A stretch of 64,000 bases of DNA from Odontesthes bonariensis (GCF_027942865.1 NC_134520.1:6211501-6275500); one strand, 5' to 3'. Counted from the stretch's first letter, positions 33,801 through 48,800 are shown. A program made the numbers and translations. Notes: a model not told the origin generated them from the letters alone.

Positions 33801-36800
33801 GTTGTGAAGTTGGAGAAGTTGGCAACTAACTTAATTCCCCCTACCTCATCGTTCCCTTTTCAACTGTAGAAGAGCTCAAGGATATATTGTTCCATCATGA
33901 ACATCAGATTATACACATGTATAAAAGTTCTGTTGCAGGATATGAAAGGCCAATTATGGAAAAAAATAACTCAAACATCACTGTACTGTGTTTTTGCTGA
34001 TTAATACTAGAAGAATATGATTTTTTTTTTTAACCTATATGGCTAATCTATAAGAGGTCTGTTAGACTTGATCTACTTAGATTCAAGAGTTCTTTGTTAC
34101 ATTGAATTTGTTTCATTACCACAAGCCTATTGTCAAATGCACACAGCGAAGACACGGGAGAAAAATACAAAAGATGAGGAAAGATTTGTTTGCAGAACAA
34201 AAAAATACATCAATTAAAAGGAAAGATTTTGGCTACAGAATAAAAATTACATTTACCAGAAACAGGCACATTGTTTACGGTGCCTCGGGAATTGTAGGCA
34301 CAACACAAAGAAACATTCATAATTTGCTCAGCATTTAAACTAGAAAGCCAGATCTGAATGCCATCAAAGCAAAAAGAGTAACCACTAGACAGCAGTGAGT
34401 TTTCCACAGTGGTGTCAATGTGAGTCCAACAGTGTTTATAAATAGCCCACTTCATCAGCGCTGACCTGCCTTTGTTGTGAAACTGTATGGTAATAATATT
34501 AGGCTGCGGCTACACGAAAACGTTTTTCACTGTAAACGATACTTTTTCTTATCGTTTCGCTGTCGCGGCCACACGGAGCCGGCGTTCCCACTACCCCAAA
34601 ACGATAGTTTTTGAGAACGGGTTCCAGAGTGGGAAGATTTGAAAACGAGGTCGTTTCGTTTCCATTGTTACAGCGAAAACGTTTTTGCGTCAGTCAAACG
34701 TTGACGCTGTGAGACTTCTCTATTGTCTCACAGCGTGGCGTGACACAGTGGCGTGTGTACTTCATCGTTTTCATCCGTTTTCGTCTGGACCTGAGTCTTT
34801 ACAGCAGCGTTGCCGTGTGGTCGCAAGAATTTTCGTACCCGTTTTAAAAAAAAACCTCGTTTCATTTTCGTGTAGCCGTAGCCTTAAATTCCAAAAAGGA
34901 CGCTTCAGTGTGAAAAAAGGTCTGCAGAGTAAAAAGTGTTTTTTCAGGTTTTTGAAATTGTTTTGCATCTTGAACTAGATTCATCCCAATAATTCTACGG
35001 TGATTATATATTTTTTCACATAAATAAACTTTTATAGATCTGTTTGAAAAAATAAATTACTGCAATAATGTGTTTTTTTCCAATAGTTTGTCGCCATTTA
35101 TCTGTGGATAAAGATGATTCATTCTAACAAAAACAAACCTCAACTATTGTTGTTTTGGCTTTTTTTCCAAAACCATTAGAAAATTATATTGAAATTTCTT
35201 CCAACAGATTCCCAATAAATGCCACTATAAGCAGTAGTGGATTAGAAGCTAGAGACGCTGCATGGGAATGAATGGTTGGCAGTTTGTTTCCTCGATGGCT
35301 GTACAAAATGTGGCACTGCCGTGTCTTGAGTCACCATTCTTAGCTGGAGTGCTTTTGAGCTAGGCACCCAACCCCCTACTGTTACCTTATGCCCTGCACC
35401 TGAATCTGCAGACAGCTCTGGATGTGCTCACTACCTCTACAGTGTGAGCGTAACCGCTCACTGTTCCCAGCGTGTGTTCACAACTGAGAGATAATGTCAA
35501 GGTCAAACTTCTTTTGTAATTTTGTGTATTTCGTGTGACAATGACTACATGACAAAAAAAGTAATCTTAATCTTAATCTTTTTCTCTGTTTGAATGGATG
35601 ACGATATTCCTGTTTAAATCCTGCAAAATGTAAAAAAGGAAATACTACCCCCCCCCCCCCCCCCCCCCTGAAGAGCAGGACTTATGTCTAAGGGAATTTT
35701 ATTTTCAGTATGTATTCACTGAAGTTCATGTCATTGTATGCAAATGTATTCAGAAAACCATTAAGAGCTGCTTAGAGGAGGCTCTGACCTGAACCCGGTG
35801 TGTGTTGTTGGCGTTTTTGGTGAAGTTGGTGCAGCCTGCGTGGCAGGGAGAAATGTACTCGACACCATCAGAGCCACACACGGGGTTGAAGGCACTGGCA
35901 GGACAGGAGCAGTTTGTGTAGCACTTGGACAAAGACCTGTGGAGGGCGACATAGTTCAACAAATGCAAGAAGCTGAAGTTCAGCACAGTACAGTTATGAG
36001 TTGGGACACAATATACAACAACAATAAAATCATCTTTCAAATTAGAGATTAGAGTATATAAGCCGCACAGTAAAAATTTTCCCAGGATTTCTTCAGTCCA
36101 ACAAATTTGTGTTTAGTTTGAAGAAAGGTTTGAGGTAAGCTTCGGCTCGGATCTTACTCAAACTGATTATTAATCAATACATCAAGTCAGAGTAAACAAA
36201 GGGATGATATTATCTTGTATCAAGTGTCCTGTCTGTTCCCTGTGTACTGAATCAATACAGGTTGTTTCCCCAAAACAAACAAACAAAAAAAAGAATACAC
36301 CTAGAAAACTCCCATCAAATATTTATCTTATAACATTTGTTGAAAAGATGACACTATTGATGGAATAAGGTGTCATGTTTTTATTGCCACCATGTAAAAC
36401 GCAGACAACAGCTCTAATTGACAATCTTCATTATTAATCTTAATCCACAAAGACTTCAGTCTTTCTTTGTGCAACAGCGCAAAGCTAAAGGACCAACAAC
36501 AGCTCCAACTTGATAAAGAGTAGCCCACATCTCAGAATATTTAACATATTTCTGAGACTGATCCCAAGTGACAGCAAAATTAGAAGGCTAGAAGTCTTCA
36601 AAAGTGGTGAGCATCAAAAGAAATGGATGAAAAAGATTGACTGACACACTGGTAAAAGAAGCATGACACTGGTCAATCAATATTTAGTGGCAGATTTTCT
36701 TGAAAAAAAAAAAAAAAAAAAAAAAAAAAGACTATAGCAAATATGAAAACATCAGGAGAAACCTTGATGTGTTGCAAGTCTGATTCTCCTCACTCACCCA

Positions 36801-39800
36801 TACTGTTCATTTTGGTAATTGGCCTCCGAGACTTTTTTCGTGGGACAGCCCATGAAGAAGAGAGGGATGCAGATGAGGGTGGAAATGGTCAGCATGACCA
36901 CAGAGAAACGTGGGATGGTCTTCAGAGAGAGACCCATCCTCTTCATGATGACCCCACCCATCAGCATGCCCACAGCCACCGCTGGCAGATTCACAGCACC
37001 TGAGAACCAAAAGCAGCTTAGTTTTCTGCAAGATGCCACTGACAACATGACAGAGTTGTCCAAATATCTGAAAAATACTGTGTAGTATATGTTTTCACAC
37101 TAATTACTGGAGTCACCTGACAATAAAGGAAATGCTACAGAGGGGCTAAGGGATGTTTTTTTTTTTTTTATCTAAAAGTAATTCATCGTTTCCCAAAGTC
37201 CATTTGCTCTCCTACCGTACCCACCTACTAGCAGGCTGCTGTATGCAACAGAGGATCCATATTGTCGCTCCAGAAATTTGTTGAGGAATGTAGATAGACC
37301 AGCTATTACTGATGAGAAGCAGCACTGGGCCAGGACCAGCATCAGGAAAAGAGGGCTCAACAGGAGGTGAGCAAACATTCTAGGAAACACTGATCAGATC
37401 AAAAACAGACACACTAATTAGCATTATGCTACTGGAAACAATGTACAGAGAAATATCACCATGTTTAGTCAGGTTGTTGGCCCAAAAATCTGAACATGAC
37501 ACACTTACTTTTAAGGAAATCAATTAAAGAGACATCTGGATTCTTAAAGTCATCGTCAGAGTCAGTCTCACTTTCAGTCATCTAGAAGAAAAAAACAAAA
37601 TATTTAAAAGTAGGATTACAGCTCTCATTCAGCCACAATAAGATGAACAAAGTTTAATTCATCATATCACCTGAGTGTAATGAGTACAGAGACATTTATG
37701 AGGTACAGCCGTACCGATACAAACACAGAAGAGTGTTTGGAGTGTTCGAATAATCACATCAGCACCATTATTACAAGGAATCCTTGAAAAGTTACCTTCT
37801 GCGACTACAACACAGTGCCTACATTGCAGCAATATTCTAATGCTGAATCATCAAACTGAACTGAAAAATAATTTATTAATCCCAAAAAGAAAAAAATGTC
37901 TTTATTAATAATAATAATAATGATATATATAATAACTATTGATAATCATATACACTATTCTGAATAAGACACTGCCATAAAAACATTTTATGATCTCTTA
38001 AACAATATTGAAATCAAGCTCTGTGGAGTATGTTGATCTCAGTTTTATTATGTAGATGTGTAAACACCGTAATAGCAACATTACATCCGACCTGAGCTCA
38101 AACAGTGCTTTGTGACACGCGCGGCTGCTTTTTAAGCAATTTTGGACTTCTTCTTTTTTTAAAACTCAGTCTCTTGTTTGGAACTTGTTTTAAAAGGTCA
38201 AGCTAACTTGTTTCTGTCACAAGATCTGCTCAACACCAGCTACAACAGAAGAGTGGGTGCAGAAAAGGATGGCTGCAGGTAAGAAAAGAAGATGCTCGTC
38301 AGGGGTTGTGAAAAAATGCGAGTAATACTCCCGTGTCTTGAATGATAGGAATATAAAAGATCACAGTGGTGTAAGGGGACGTACTATGAGCGTGACTCAT
38401 TATTCCGACTATGCTATGTGACCCAAACAAGAATATGAATGGAATATCAGAACTGACAGCAACTTGCCAGAGGTAGACGCAGTTTATTTATTCTGAATCA
38501 CCCACAGCTGCCGAACACCATAAAGGAAGATTTCTGTGAAGTTTTTCTCACTCCAAACTATTATTTTGCAGCTTTATAATACTGAAATGTCTGCACCTAG
38601 TTTCAGGATGTTTAAAGTTGTGTTTTACAGGAACTTAGTCTTATTTGTTTGCTATTTTTCTGTCTGTTCTGATTACTGGCACACTGCTAGTAAATTACTT
38701 CAAGTATCTATAATCATAAAATCATTAACCACAAATTAAGCTTCAAATGCTTTAATTTATTAGATTTTTTGACAGAGTACATATACTTACTTAAGTTACT
38801 TAAGTATAATTTCAAGAGGGAAATGTACTTTCAACTCACCTGATAGCTTTATCTACAAGCTCCAAAGGTTTCACATGGATTAATTTCACTAAAGGTTGAA
38901 TAATTCAAATCTTAGAAACAATTAAAACATACATATTACAAGTGTTGCTTAGGTACTCTTGCTTAACTAAGATTTTTCATGCAGAACTTTAATTTGTAAT
39001 GGAGCATATTTACAAGCTGTTCGGGTTTGAATATGTCTTCCATCACTGAGTTTAACTTAGCTTATTACTACAAACACTTAAGGGTGTCATAAGCTGATTT
39101 TTCAACCATTCCTTCAGGGGATCATTTATCTTTTAGCAAACTATTTGTTTTACTAATCCATTAAGCAGTTTTAAAACTTTTAAGCTAACTATTACAATTT
39201 CTCTGTTAGCTAATTCCAATGCTAACAAGTTTTCACAGGTCACTACTGGCACTAAACCACAAAACTCTCACAACAAACACTATGTAGTGAACTGCTGATG
39301 TATATTAGCTGTTACATTACCATGTGATTAATTAAGGACACATTTCACAAACTATTTCTGTTCCTTAAGCATAACAGACTTATTTCGTGAGCTGAAAGGT
39401 TTTTCTTTGTTTTGCACGGATAAGAAAATGACAGGAGCGTTAGGGTATCTTTTTTCTGTGGAACGTTTGCATCCTTTTACATATCCTTACTTGGTCCTGT
39501 CCACAGCTGGATGATTGAACAAGTGCGCTCACAAATGAGAGGGGGGATTATTTCCTTTTAAAGTTATTTTGGCTTTATCTTATCAAATAACAAATACTAT
39601 GCAGGGTATTTAAAATATCTGATACAAACAAAACAAATTTCCAAGTACACATCAATTCTTGGTAAAGGAAATGTGTTAAATGCCATACAATCATCTCTTT
39701 TTAGGAGAAAAATAAACGTGCAATGTTGACATAAAGCCAGCAGGGGTCAATGCAACATGAGACATGCTGCACTGAAGAACTTTAACATACTTTGCTACAG

Positions 39801-42800
39801 CCATAAACTGTAACATACCTTCAAATACAATACCAGTCAAAAGTGAACTATCAAGACACATTCAATGTAAGGAAACATGTCTGTACTGTATGACAGATAT
39901 CTGTCAGAGTGAGACTTACATTGTTTTCTGATGGCATCCTGCGAGGGAAGAAGAAGTACGGGATGGAGGTGAGAACCAGGCATCCGGTGGCGATGAGTAA
40001 ACCCATCCACCAGGCCCCAACCCAACGGGGATCTCCTGGTCGCAGCTCTTGTTCTGCCTCTGCAGGAAACAGCAGTGACCACTGAGTCTCCAAACACCAC
40101 ACTGAATCGCCTATGCTGCTCTATTAACTGCGGGATGCCTTCTGAGACCTAAAAAATTACCCAAGCCGTTTCTGTCCACGTCCACATAGATCCGCAGCAT
40201 AACTGAGCCCAGGAGATAACCGATGGCAGGCCCAAAAACAGATATAGCAAACAGGATGGCTGTGAATGATCAAAGAAAGAGTTTGTGAAATACTGCTGAG
40301 CTGAGCTAATTTTCTTACCAAACTGTAATTGCTAGATGAATAATGACAGAAAACCTTTTAAAATGGAGGGAATACATGATGATTCTAGTCAAGTATAAGT
40401 ATTCTAGTCAACTTTTATTCCTGCTTTTATAAGTGTATATTTTCATTTTCTCAGTTAAAAACGTGACAGTTGTTCTAAAACTCAAAAGTAGAAAAGATGC
40501 TGTTATTGAGAATCTATTGAGTTTTTCCTTTAACATGCTTGTTTTACAGCCTCACAGTTAAAGCACAAATAGTTGTATTTTCTGTTCTATGATCATCGAT
40601 CTGGAACAAGGATCTGATAACCACAAACAGATCTACAGCACGCATGCAAGTTTTCTCTGTTGACATTAGAATGTAGGTATGTTTGATACTTTTTCTAGCG
40701 TTTTTTTTCACGCAAACCTACAGAATCCACATGTGTAACAACGTGAACGAATTGCTTAAGTAAACACACCAATTCACTGCATGTCTGAACCATAGGTCAT
40801 TCACCTATGTATAGAGGGGAGTTGCTTGGTCCAGCAAAATCATCTATATAGGATATCCCAAATGGCTGGATGGGCACGGAGCCCACACCAAAGAGCAGTT
40901 GAGCAATGGCCATGAGCAGCCACAGGTTGTTTGTGTCAGTCAGCCGCCTGGTCTCATCGTGGCCGCAAGACTCAGTGCTGCTCGCGTTGCCCAGCAGGAT
41001 GCAAATGTCGTGGCGATCTGGGTTGTGGCAGGTGGTCGAACACAAATGTAGAAGGGAGGAGAAGGAGGAAAATAAAGTTATAGTTAATGGCAGAGCAGTG
41101 GACTTTTCTAATTTCCTGAAGCTTCTTTGACCCTCCACTGACACTCAGTCTGAACCTAAATGAAAGGCAGAAGGGGGATATTGTTATTGCAAATGAATTG
41201 CCCTGGAGGTGAATGTAATCTTCGTAGCTTTCAGCAAGCTCCTTGGTTATGAATTTCCCTCTGAGTTATGCAAAGGTTCAGCTGAAGAGCAGCGACATGG
41301 CTGAGGTGAACCATGTTACAGATACTTGTTTGACTATTGCAGAGGGCTGCGAAAGCTCTGCGAGGAAAATGCTACAGAGCTCCAGACAAACCCCTCATGC
41401 ACAGTCTCATGAACTGCTTTGACAGATTTGTATATTTTAAGTCTCCTGCTCTGGGCTAACTCAGATCAGTAACCATAACTGAAGACGCCACACGGCCTTG
41501 TGATTACAACTTTGCCTTACTGTGTAAAACAGAGTCGTATTCGTAGGGCTGGGACAGGAAGTGAGGTAGTGTGAGGATCATGGCACTAACAGCCATCAGC
41601 AGTCCACCAATTCCGATGAGGCGAGGACGGTGAACCCGATTCCCAAAGTAGCTCACAAACACAATCAGAATGCTGTTGCTGACCTAAGAGACAGACACAG
41701 AGACGTGTTTAAAATAGAAGCCAGACGGAACATTTCCTCTCTTTACATAAGACTGAATGCAGCAAGTTGCAGGTCTTTCCAACTTATTTTAGGGACTTAT
41801 AAAAGTGCAGTGCTGGGTGATAAAGTCTCTTGGATGACAGTTCTCACAGTATGCACAATTACTTGATCCTCTTTCACTTTGAAAACATAACAGCAGCTTC
41901 AAATCACCATCCAAAGAGATCTTAACTGAAAATCTTCAGGCTTGTTTTGTCTGGTTTCCTGAAATAATTCCAAAAGCCAACAAAAAGCAAATGTCAATAT
42001 GGTGATTTAGTTTGGCCAGGGGTCATGCATGTTTGACAAATGGAAAACATTTACATATGGGATTTTGCACCCTCCACAGCGAGCACATACAGAACATTCT
42101 CTCATGATTCCTGACCCTTCTATGTGCAGTAACGCCATTCCAAAATGCTGGAGTCCTGCTTCAATTGTCAGGATGTGTGATTTTGATACGTTGCTGTTTA
42201 CTCCAATTCCTCCTTTGGCATTGGTATCTTTGATGTAAAGATATCATGATCTCACATTGTGCGAGCATATGTTATTGTTGGCTCCTACCTCGTTGAGAGA
42301 GGAAATGGTTCCCGAGGAGTAGCTGCTGAGGCCATAGCGCCTCTCGATCGTGGTGATGGTGCTCTTGAAGTAGGCGCTGTAAAGCAGCTGAGAGAACTGC
42401 AGGAGGCCGTGGCAGAAGACGAACAGCTAGGACAGACAGCACAGGGAACTTGAGTTTCTGAATTATGTTCATAAAGATGGAAAGACAGGACAGACATATA
42501 AAATCCCCCCCATTGACGTCCATTTTACATGGATTTGCTTCTTCCTACATCTCATTATAACCTTAGAAGAGTTTGACATTTTGAAAAAACTTAAGTATTT
42601 GCTCCCTTTCCAAGAGTGAGATAAGAAGATCTGTACATCCTGCAACCAGTCAGCTTTGCTAACATAAAGACTGAGACAGGGGTGTCTGTGTAAAGTTAAA
42701 AATGCACTCATGTGAGAAAGAAAGTCAAATTTAACTACAAACTCAGATGAACAATACCACATGACATTTTCACTGTGTCCTTATTTAATAAAACTAGAAT

Positions 42801-45800
42801 GCAGCTTTAGCAGCAATAAGTTGAAGTGATAGTTTTCTGTGTGATGTTATCAGTCTCTAACATTGTTTTGAGGAGTTTGTGGTCTTCTCAGTGACCGCAA
42901 GGCACCCACGTCCTGTGACTGCAGAACAAGCCTAGATCATCAGTCCTCCACCACCGTGCTTCACAGTTGGTATGAGGTGTTTGAGCTGATACGCTGTTTG
43001 GTTTTCTCCAAAAGGTGGAGCTGTGCATTATGACCAAAACATCTCCACTTTGGTCCCGTGTGTCCAAAGGACATTGTTCCAGAAGTCTTGTGGTTTGTTC
43101 TGATGTAACTTTTTTTTTTTTTCTTTTAAGTATTTTTTTTGGGCTTTCCATGCCCCCAATGAGAGGACAGTTGGAGAGAGACAGGAAGCAGGGGGCAGAG
43201 AGAGGGGAAAGACACGCAGCACAGGGCCGCCCGGTGTGGGAGTCGAACCGGGGCCAGCCGCAGCGAGGACCGCAGCCTCTGCACATGGGGCGGCCGCCTA
43301 ACCAACTACGCCACCGACCGCCCCGTTCTGATGTAACTTTAAAAACCTAAGCCAAACAACATTATTACTAACTAACAAGTAAGAATAAAGCAGATTATGC
43401 TGAAATTTTATTTTTAACGCTCTGACCTGAATTAAGAGAGGACAGACAATATTTATCCAAAACAACTTAATCAGTTAGGCATTGAAAAGAAATGTCTGCT
43501 TTCTTGATGCTGTGCTGATACCAAAGTGAGATCTAACCACAAATATTTCTGTCCTACAGCAAACAACAACACAGGAGGAGAAACTGCAGTGGAGCAGTTC
43601 GGCAATTAATTAACAATTCAAAGTTTCCCAAAAATTCTGTGTGTGTTTCTGTCTTCTTTTGCATTAAGACTTCCCGGACCTGGAAGAGGAAGACATGGAA
43701 TCAAACTCAGAATAAGAAAACCACTGTTTGTAGACTTAGACCCCAATGAAAACAGGAGGTTTGCTTCATCAAACCCAGAAATGCAATATATGTTTGTCAT
43801 CTTTTGTCATTTGTTGTCATCTGTCATCTGTTGTCATTTGGTGTCATTTGTTGTCCTAACCTGTGGTGTCTGGAGTTGATTGTTGATTGTTGTTTATGTG
43901 TCATGGTCCCGAAACTGTGTAACGATTTTTCCACAGCAGAATAAATGGATAATACAGAAGATCTCATGAATGCTGGACAGCAACTTGGTGAGAATTCTGG
44001 TATTGTCCTAAAAACAAGGATTATACCCACTGTGCTGAAGTTGATGTTGATCGTGATGATGTGTTCCCTAAATAATTAGAATTTTTTAAACAGCAAAATA
44101 AGGAGATGGCACTGGATTTCTCATTAAGGCTGCACAGCAGGTTGATGACTATTCTAGTTCCTTAAAACAAGGGTTATACCAACTGGCCAGTTGTTTTGTT
44201 TTCGTTTATGTTTATTTTATGATTTTTTTTATTTGATTTTCATTTATTTTCTTTATTTTGGTTTTGTTTTGGTTTGGGGTACATATGAATAAATAAATAA
44301 ATAAAGAATTGGGCATTAAAATTGAACCTTTCAAAGAGACATGCCCCAAGTATAAAAATACAGTGCAAATGACATTTTGCACTACTGCGCTGCGAGATTT
44401 GTTAATATTATTCCACAGATTCAGAACCACTACAGGACGTACGGCCGGAGGACTCATAAGCTTGAGTTCTGGGAGGCTTTGCCCATCATGCCAAGATGAT
44501 AGTGAACAACTACACAACAAAATTGTCCCAAAAGAAAATTAGTTAGGGAGGGGATGCTGAATATCCCTCAAGGAAGCGATGTACTGGTGACCTCTCCTTC
44601 CAAGATTAGTTCCGGATCAGAATGCTGAACAGACGTTCAGCCAAGAGGAAAACAGAGCACCGACAGGATTGGACCAGCGAAGACCACACGACTCGTCATG
44701 TGGTCATCTAAGAAAGATATATCATTTAAAAGAAAAGTTAAATCATAATTTTTCAAGAGGCTAATATACTCATATAGTCGAGCCTTGGTTAAATTTATAT
44801 TTGTTGTGTTTCACTTTTTAAAGTGTTTAGCTAATTCCTCTTAAAGGCTGATAATGAATCATTTTTAGAATGTCAATTGCCAGTGGGGTGACTCGGCTGT
44901 TTGGAGCGGGACCTTAGACTTTGAACGGTAATAAGTTGGTCGGTCGCCAAGTGCAACTAGGGGCCATAGGTGAATTTTTCCCGGATACATCGGGTTTTCG
45001 CTCCTATTCGCTGCAAACGGTGGACGAACCTGCTGGTAATGTTAATTGCCTTATGCAATGTTTGAGTGTCAGTAGAATAGAAATGATGTGAAATTTGTTG
45101 ATAAATCAGTGTTGTGTTGTGTTGTTATGGTACTTATGAGGGAGCAAGGCCTTGCTAGCCACATAAGGTTTTAGGCCATTATGAACAAAGAGTCCACACA
45201 GACGATGGATTCGGGGCCACATACACACAATACATATAGCAAAATATGATTTTCTACATATAATCTATTAAGAAATGTGCTCATTTGCGGAGTTATTATC
45301 AGTTGAGTGGGGAAGGTTTTAAACTTACTAGAAAAGAGTCTCTATTTCTAGAATCTTGATTAACACTCCTGATATACAAGGTTTTGCTAACGCATCACAA
45401 TTATTTTTAAATGTGCTTATTTGCAGAGTTATAATCAGTGACTTATGAAGGTCTTAACCCTCTCGGAAAGAGGTTCTGTTCCGAGTAAAATGATGGAATA
45501 GTCCGGATTTGAAGGTGTAGCTTAAGCATTAGAATTATGTTTACTATTTCCATGCCTGTGCAATGAAGATTTGCTTGCTGCTTTAATTGCAATGATGAAC
45601 AGCTTACACATGAGCTTACATAATAACACATGAAGTCACATCAAAAGGGGGATGACAGACGTCTCCTAACTGGTTGTGCTACATCTCAAAAGGTAAGTGG
45701 CTCTTGCAGTTTGGGGGGTGGCTGCTAAAGTCTTGCTACTGCTAATACAGATGTGACACAATACAGAAAATGACAGTCCTACCTCAGTTATTTAACTGAA

Positions 45801-48800
45801 TTAGTTGAAATGATAAAATCACTTCAAAAGGGGGATTGTTAAAATTGGCTTTGTTCTTAGACATTATGAATGAAATAGGGCTCAGTACTTTTCCATATGA
45901 CCTAAAGTGATCCAGGAGTAGAAAGACAAAACAATTAGGAAAGCCTGGGAAAGCAAGGGCAGATTCACACACACACACACATTGTTTTGGGCTGATCCAG
46001 AGAATATGACGAAGCATGTTGAACCTACTCATGTCCAATCATACTCGGTCGAATGTGAGTCCAACCTATGCAATAAGTACAGATGATAACCGGAAATCAC
46101 GGCCAGTCTGACAGACTTCCTGCGGGAGCTCTGTTCCACTGAGCCCAGCGCTGATATGCTTTGATGTGTGACTACCAATAAACACTTCATTTTCACTTGA
46201 ATTACTGCGGTCCGTTCTTGAGCCTCCTACTAAAAGAACCGAATCTAACAAAAGCAAGGGCAGATTCACACACACACATTGTTTTGGGCTGATCCAGAGA
46301 ATATGACGAAGCATGTTGAACCTACTCATGTCCAATCATACTCGGTCGAATGTGAGTCCAACCTATGCAATAAGTACAGATGATAACCGGAAATCACGGC
46401 CAGTCTGACAGACTTCCTGCGGGAGCTCTGTTCCACTGAGCCCAGCGCTGATATGCTTTGATGTGTGACTACCAATAAACACTTCATTTTCACTTGAATT
46501 ACTGCGGTCCGTTCTTGAGCCTCCTACTAAAAGAACCGAATCTAACAAAAGCAAGGGCAGATTCACACACACACATTGTTTTGGGCTGATCCAGAGAATA
46601 TGACGAAGCATGTTGAACCTACTCATGTCCAATCATACTCGGTCGAATGTGAGTCCAACCTATGCAATAAGTACAGATGATAACCGGAAATCACAGCCAG
46701 TCTGACAGACTTCCTGCGGGAGCTCTGTTCCACTGAGCCCAGCGCTGATATGCTTTGATGTGTGACTACCAATAAACACTTCATTTTCACTTGAATTACT
46801 GCGGTCCGTTTTTGAGCCTCCTACTAAAAGAACCGAATCTAACAGACATTGTTCCAGAAGTCTTGTGGTTTGTTCTGATGTAACTTTTTTTTTTTTCTTT
46901 TAAGTATTTTTTTTGGGCTTTCCATGCCCCCAATGAGAGGACAGTTGGAGAGAGACAGGAAGCAGGGGGCAGAGAGAGGGGAAAGACACGCAGCACAGGG
47001 CGAGTCGAACCGGGGCCAGCCGCAGCGAGGACCGCAGCCTCTGCACATGGGGCGGCCGCCTAACCAACTACGCCACCGACCGCCCCGTTCTGATGTAACT
47101 TTAAAAACCTAAGCCATGCATGTTATTTTTGAGAGAAGAGGCTTTCTCCTGACAGCCCTTCCAAACTTACCGTACTTGTCAATTTCTTTGAGCATTGCAC
47201 AGTCTGACCTCGGGGTGAACTTGTTGAGACATCCACCCCTGGGAAAATTGCCTGCTGTCTAGAATGTTTTCCACTTGTGAATGATTCTCACTGTAGACTA
47301 TGATGGACATATGGAGATACCCCTTCGGGTCTCAGAAGCTGTTTTTTTACTGATAGATTTAGTAGAAAAACAAAAGCAGCAGAGCACAGCTCCAAAAGAG
47401 CAGTCAAGTATCTATTTCAGTGATGACACTGCATACATTCTCACCCAAATGCTAAGCTACTGGCGACATTATATGTGGAATGTCACCATTTCAGTATGTA
47501 ATCTGTCTCTAGGACTTTCTTCCTCAAGTCCACAGTTGTGTGAAGATTTAAGTCACACACTGGAAGGACTCCCAGGGATCTGGAAGAGGAGCCACTCACT
47601 TTTATAGATACTCTGTACGCCTCGATAACACTAAATATGCTTGCAGAGATTAGGAGTGACTTTGCTATGAAAACAGCAATAAAATCCAGGCTTTCAGCTC
47701 GTTTACAGGCAGCCAGGTCGAAAAAGGAGAATGAACGAAGCAGTCGCCTCAGAACAGAAAAAGCTCCCATTAATGCTTGGCTTTATGGTTTGTTGGCACA
47801 CACAATGGATGCTTTGATGGCGTTGCAAATATTTCATCCTCATTCTCATTTAAATGGTGTTCGGTTACCTAAATAAGCCGATCTGATGTTTGTGAACAGG
47901 AAAACTGGTTGCTTAGGGTTAGATTATCCGTGTTTAAACTCAGCTCAGTTCACTCCCTGTGGAAGTTATTGTCCCAGCCTTTAACCTGCTGCGAGGGGAA
48001 GAATTGGCGGAACATCCCACTCAGATTTCAAATGCTTTTATTTCAGGCGCCCGTGCAGTTGCTATCTTGCTGGCGATCCATTTATTTTGTTCTTTGCTGT
48101 TATTTTTTCTGCAAAAAAAAACTAAACCCAGACCTATTTTGTTAGGAAGTAAAATAAAAAAATCTGAGGTCTCCAAGGACACTTAAAAGAAATCATGTTA
48201 ACAGGATCAACCCTCCCCCTTATTGTAAAGCAAACATTAAACAGTTTTGCTGCACAATAGCCTCCAGAACAAAGAGTCCACGAATTTGTCACAGATTTAA
48301 AAATAATAGTTTGGTGTTTTATGCAAATTCTTTCTTGTCGAGGGTTTGATGAAAGCATCAACGCCCCTCTCATGTGTGTCCGTATAATAAGACTATAACC
48401 AGTGTGTGGTAATTTAAGCTGTAGCTGCATATCAGTGGTGCCAATCTTTTCATCAAACTCTTGGCAAGAGGGCAATAATTGTATATCCCAATCAAAATAC
48501 CAAGTTATTGTTTAGACACTATAAAGTCAGAAATGTTATCTTTATCACATGTTCACATGCAGTAAGGCAGAGACCCTCAAATAGTTCTTGTTCAGCTGTT
48601 TAAGATTAAACAAATGTCCATGCCCCTGAACAGAAACTTGGCTTAGACACTCACAGTTAAGTCCTTCAATCTTGCAGATCTCCTGAAAAGAATGTTCACA
48701 CCATCACAGATTATGTTTTTTTTTTTGCAGTGGATCTCACGAAGAAGAATGTTGCCTGATTTTCAGCAGCCTTATATCTTCTTTGTCAGATTTTGTGTTT

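Larger units (their letters stand above)
43355..46844 (+). mobile_element. LTR-retroelement-derived block
   Basis: The right end is an LTR that begins TGTTAAAATTGG at 45837 directly after a polypurine tract (CAAAAGGGGGA) and ends TAACA at 46844. A second polypurine-like CAAAAGGGGGA lies at about 45641. The interior (43355-45836) shows no recognisable gag, pol or env frame. No 5' LTR was found, so the block is 5'-incomplete. It is flanked by a 285-bp direct duplication rather than the usual 4-6 bp. Confidence 0.6.
42890..47300 (-). mobile_element. Tc1-like transposon copy, interrupted twice
   Basis: On the minus strand 47300-47117 reads as the helix-turn-helix part of a Tc1 transposase ([23 protein letters not shown]), and 43069-42890 as the start of the catalytic region ([12 protein letters not shown] continuing towards the motifs around WTDETKVE in intact relatives). 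The reading frame has stops. A SINE inserted in the middle, and a 3.5-kb block (43355-46844) plus a second copy of the SINE region now separates the halves. Outer ends are approximate. Confidence 0.75.

Noticed and set aside
42888..43286. Minus-strand 132-codon frame
   Set aside because: It runs across a SINE/Tc1 junction in mixed frames, so it is not one protein.
43111..43324. A tRNA gene suggested by A-box and B-box sequences
   Set aside because: The body and tail are those of a SINE with a 16-bp target duplication, and three copies of the family occur in the window.
44309..44542. Possible env or gag remnant in the LTR-derived block
   Set aside because: The 77-codon frame has no retroviral motif.
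45784..46632. Repeated 84-89-codon minus-strand frames
   Set aside because: They are antisense to the triplicated LTR unit and repeat only because the DNA does.
47637..47876. Plus-strand 79-codon frame in slco2a1 intron 1
   Set aside because: Plausible codon use but no recognised family, no splice sites and no neighbouring exons.
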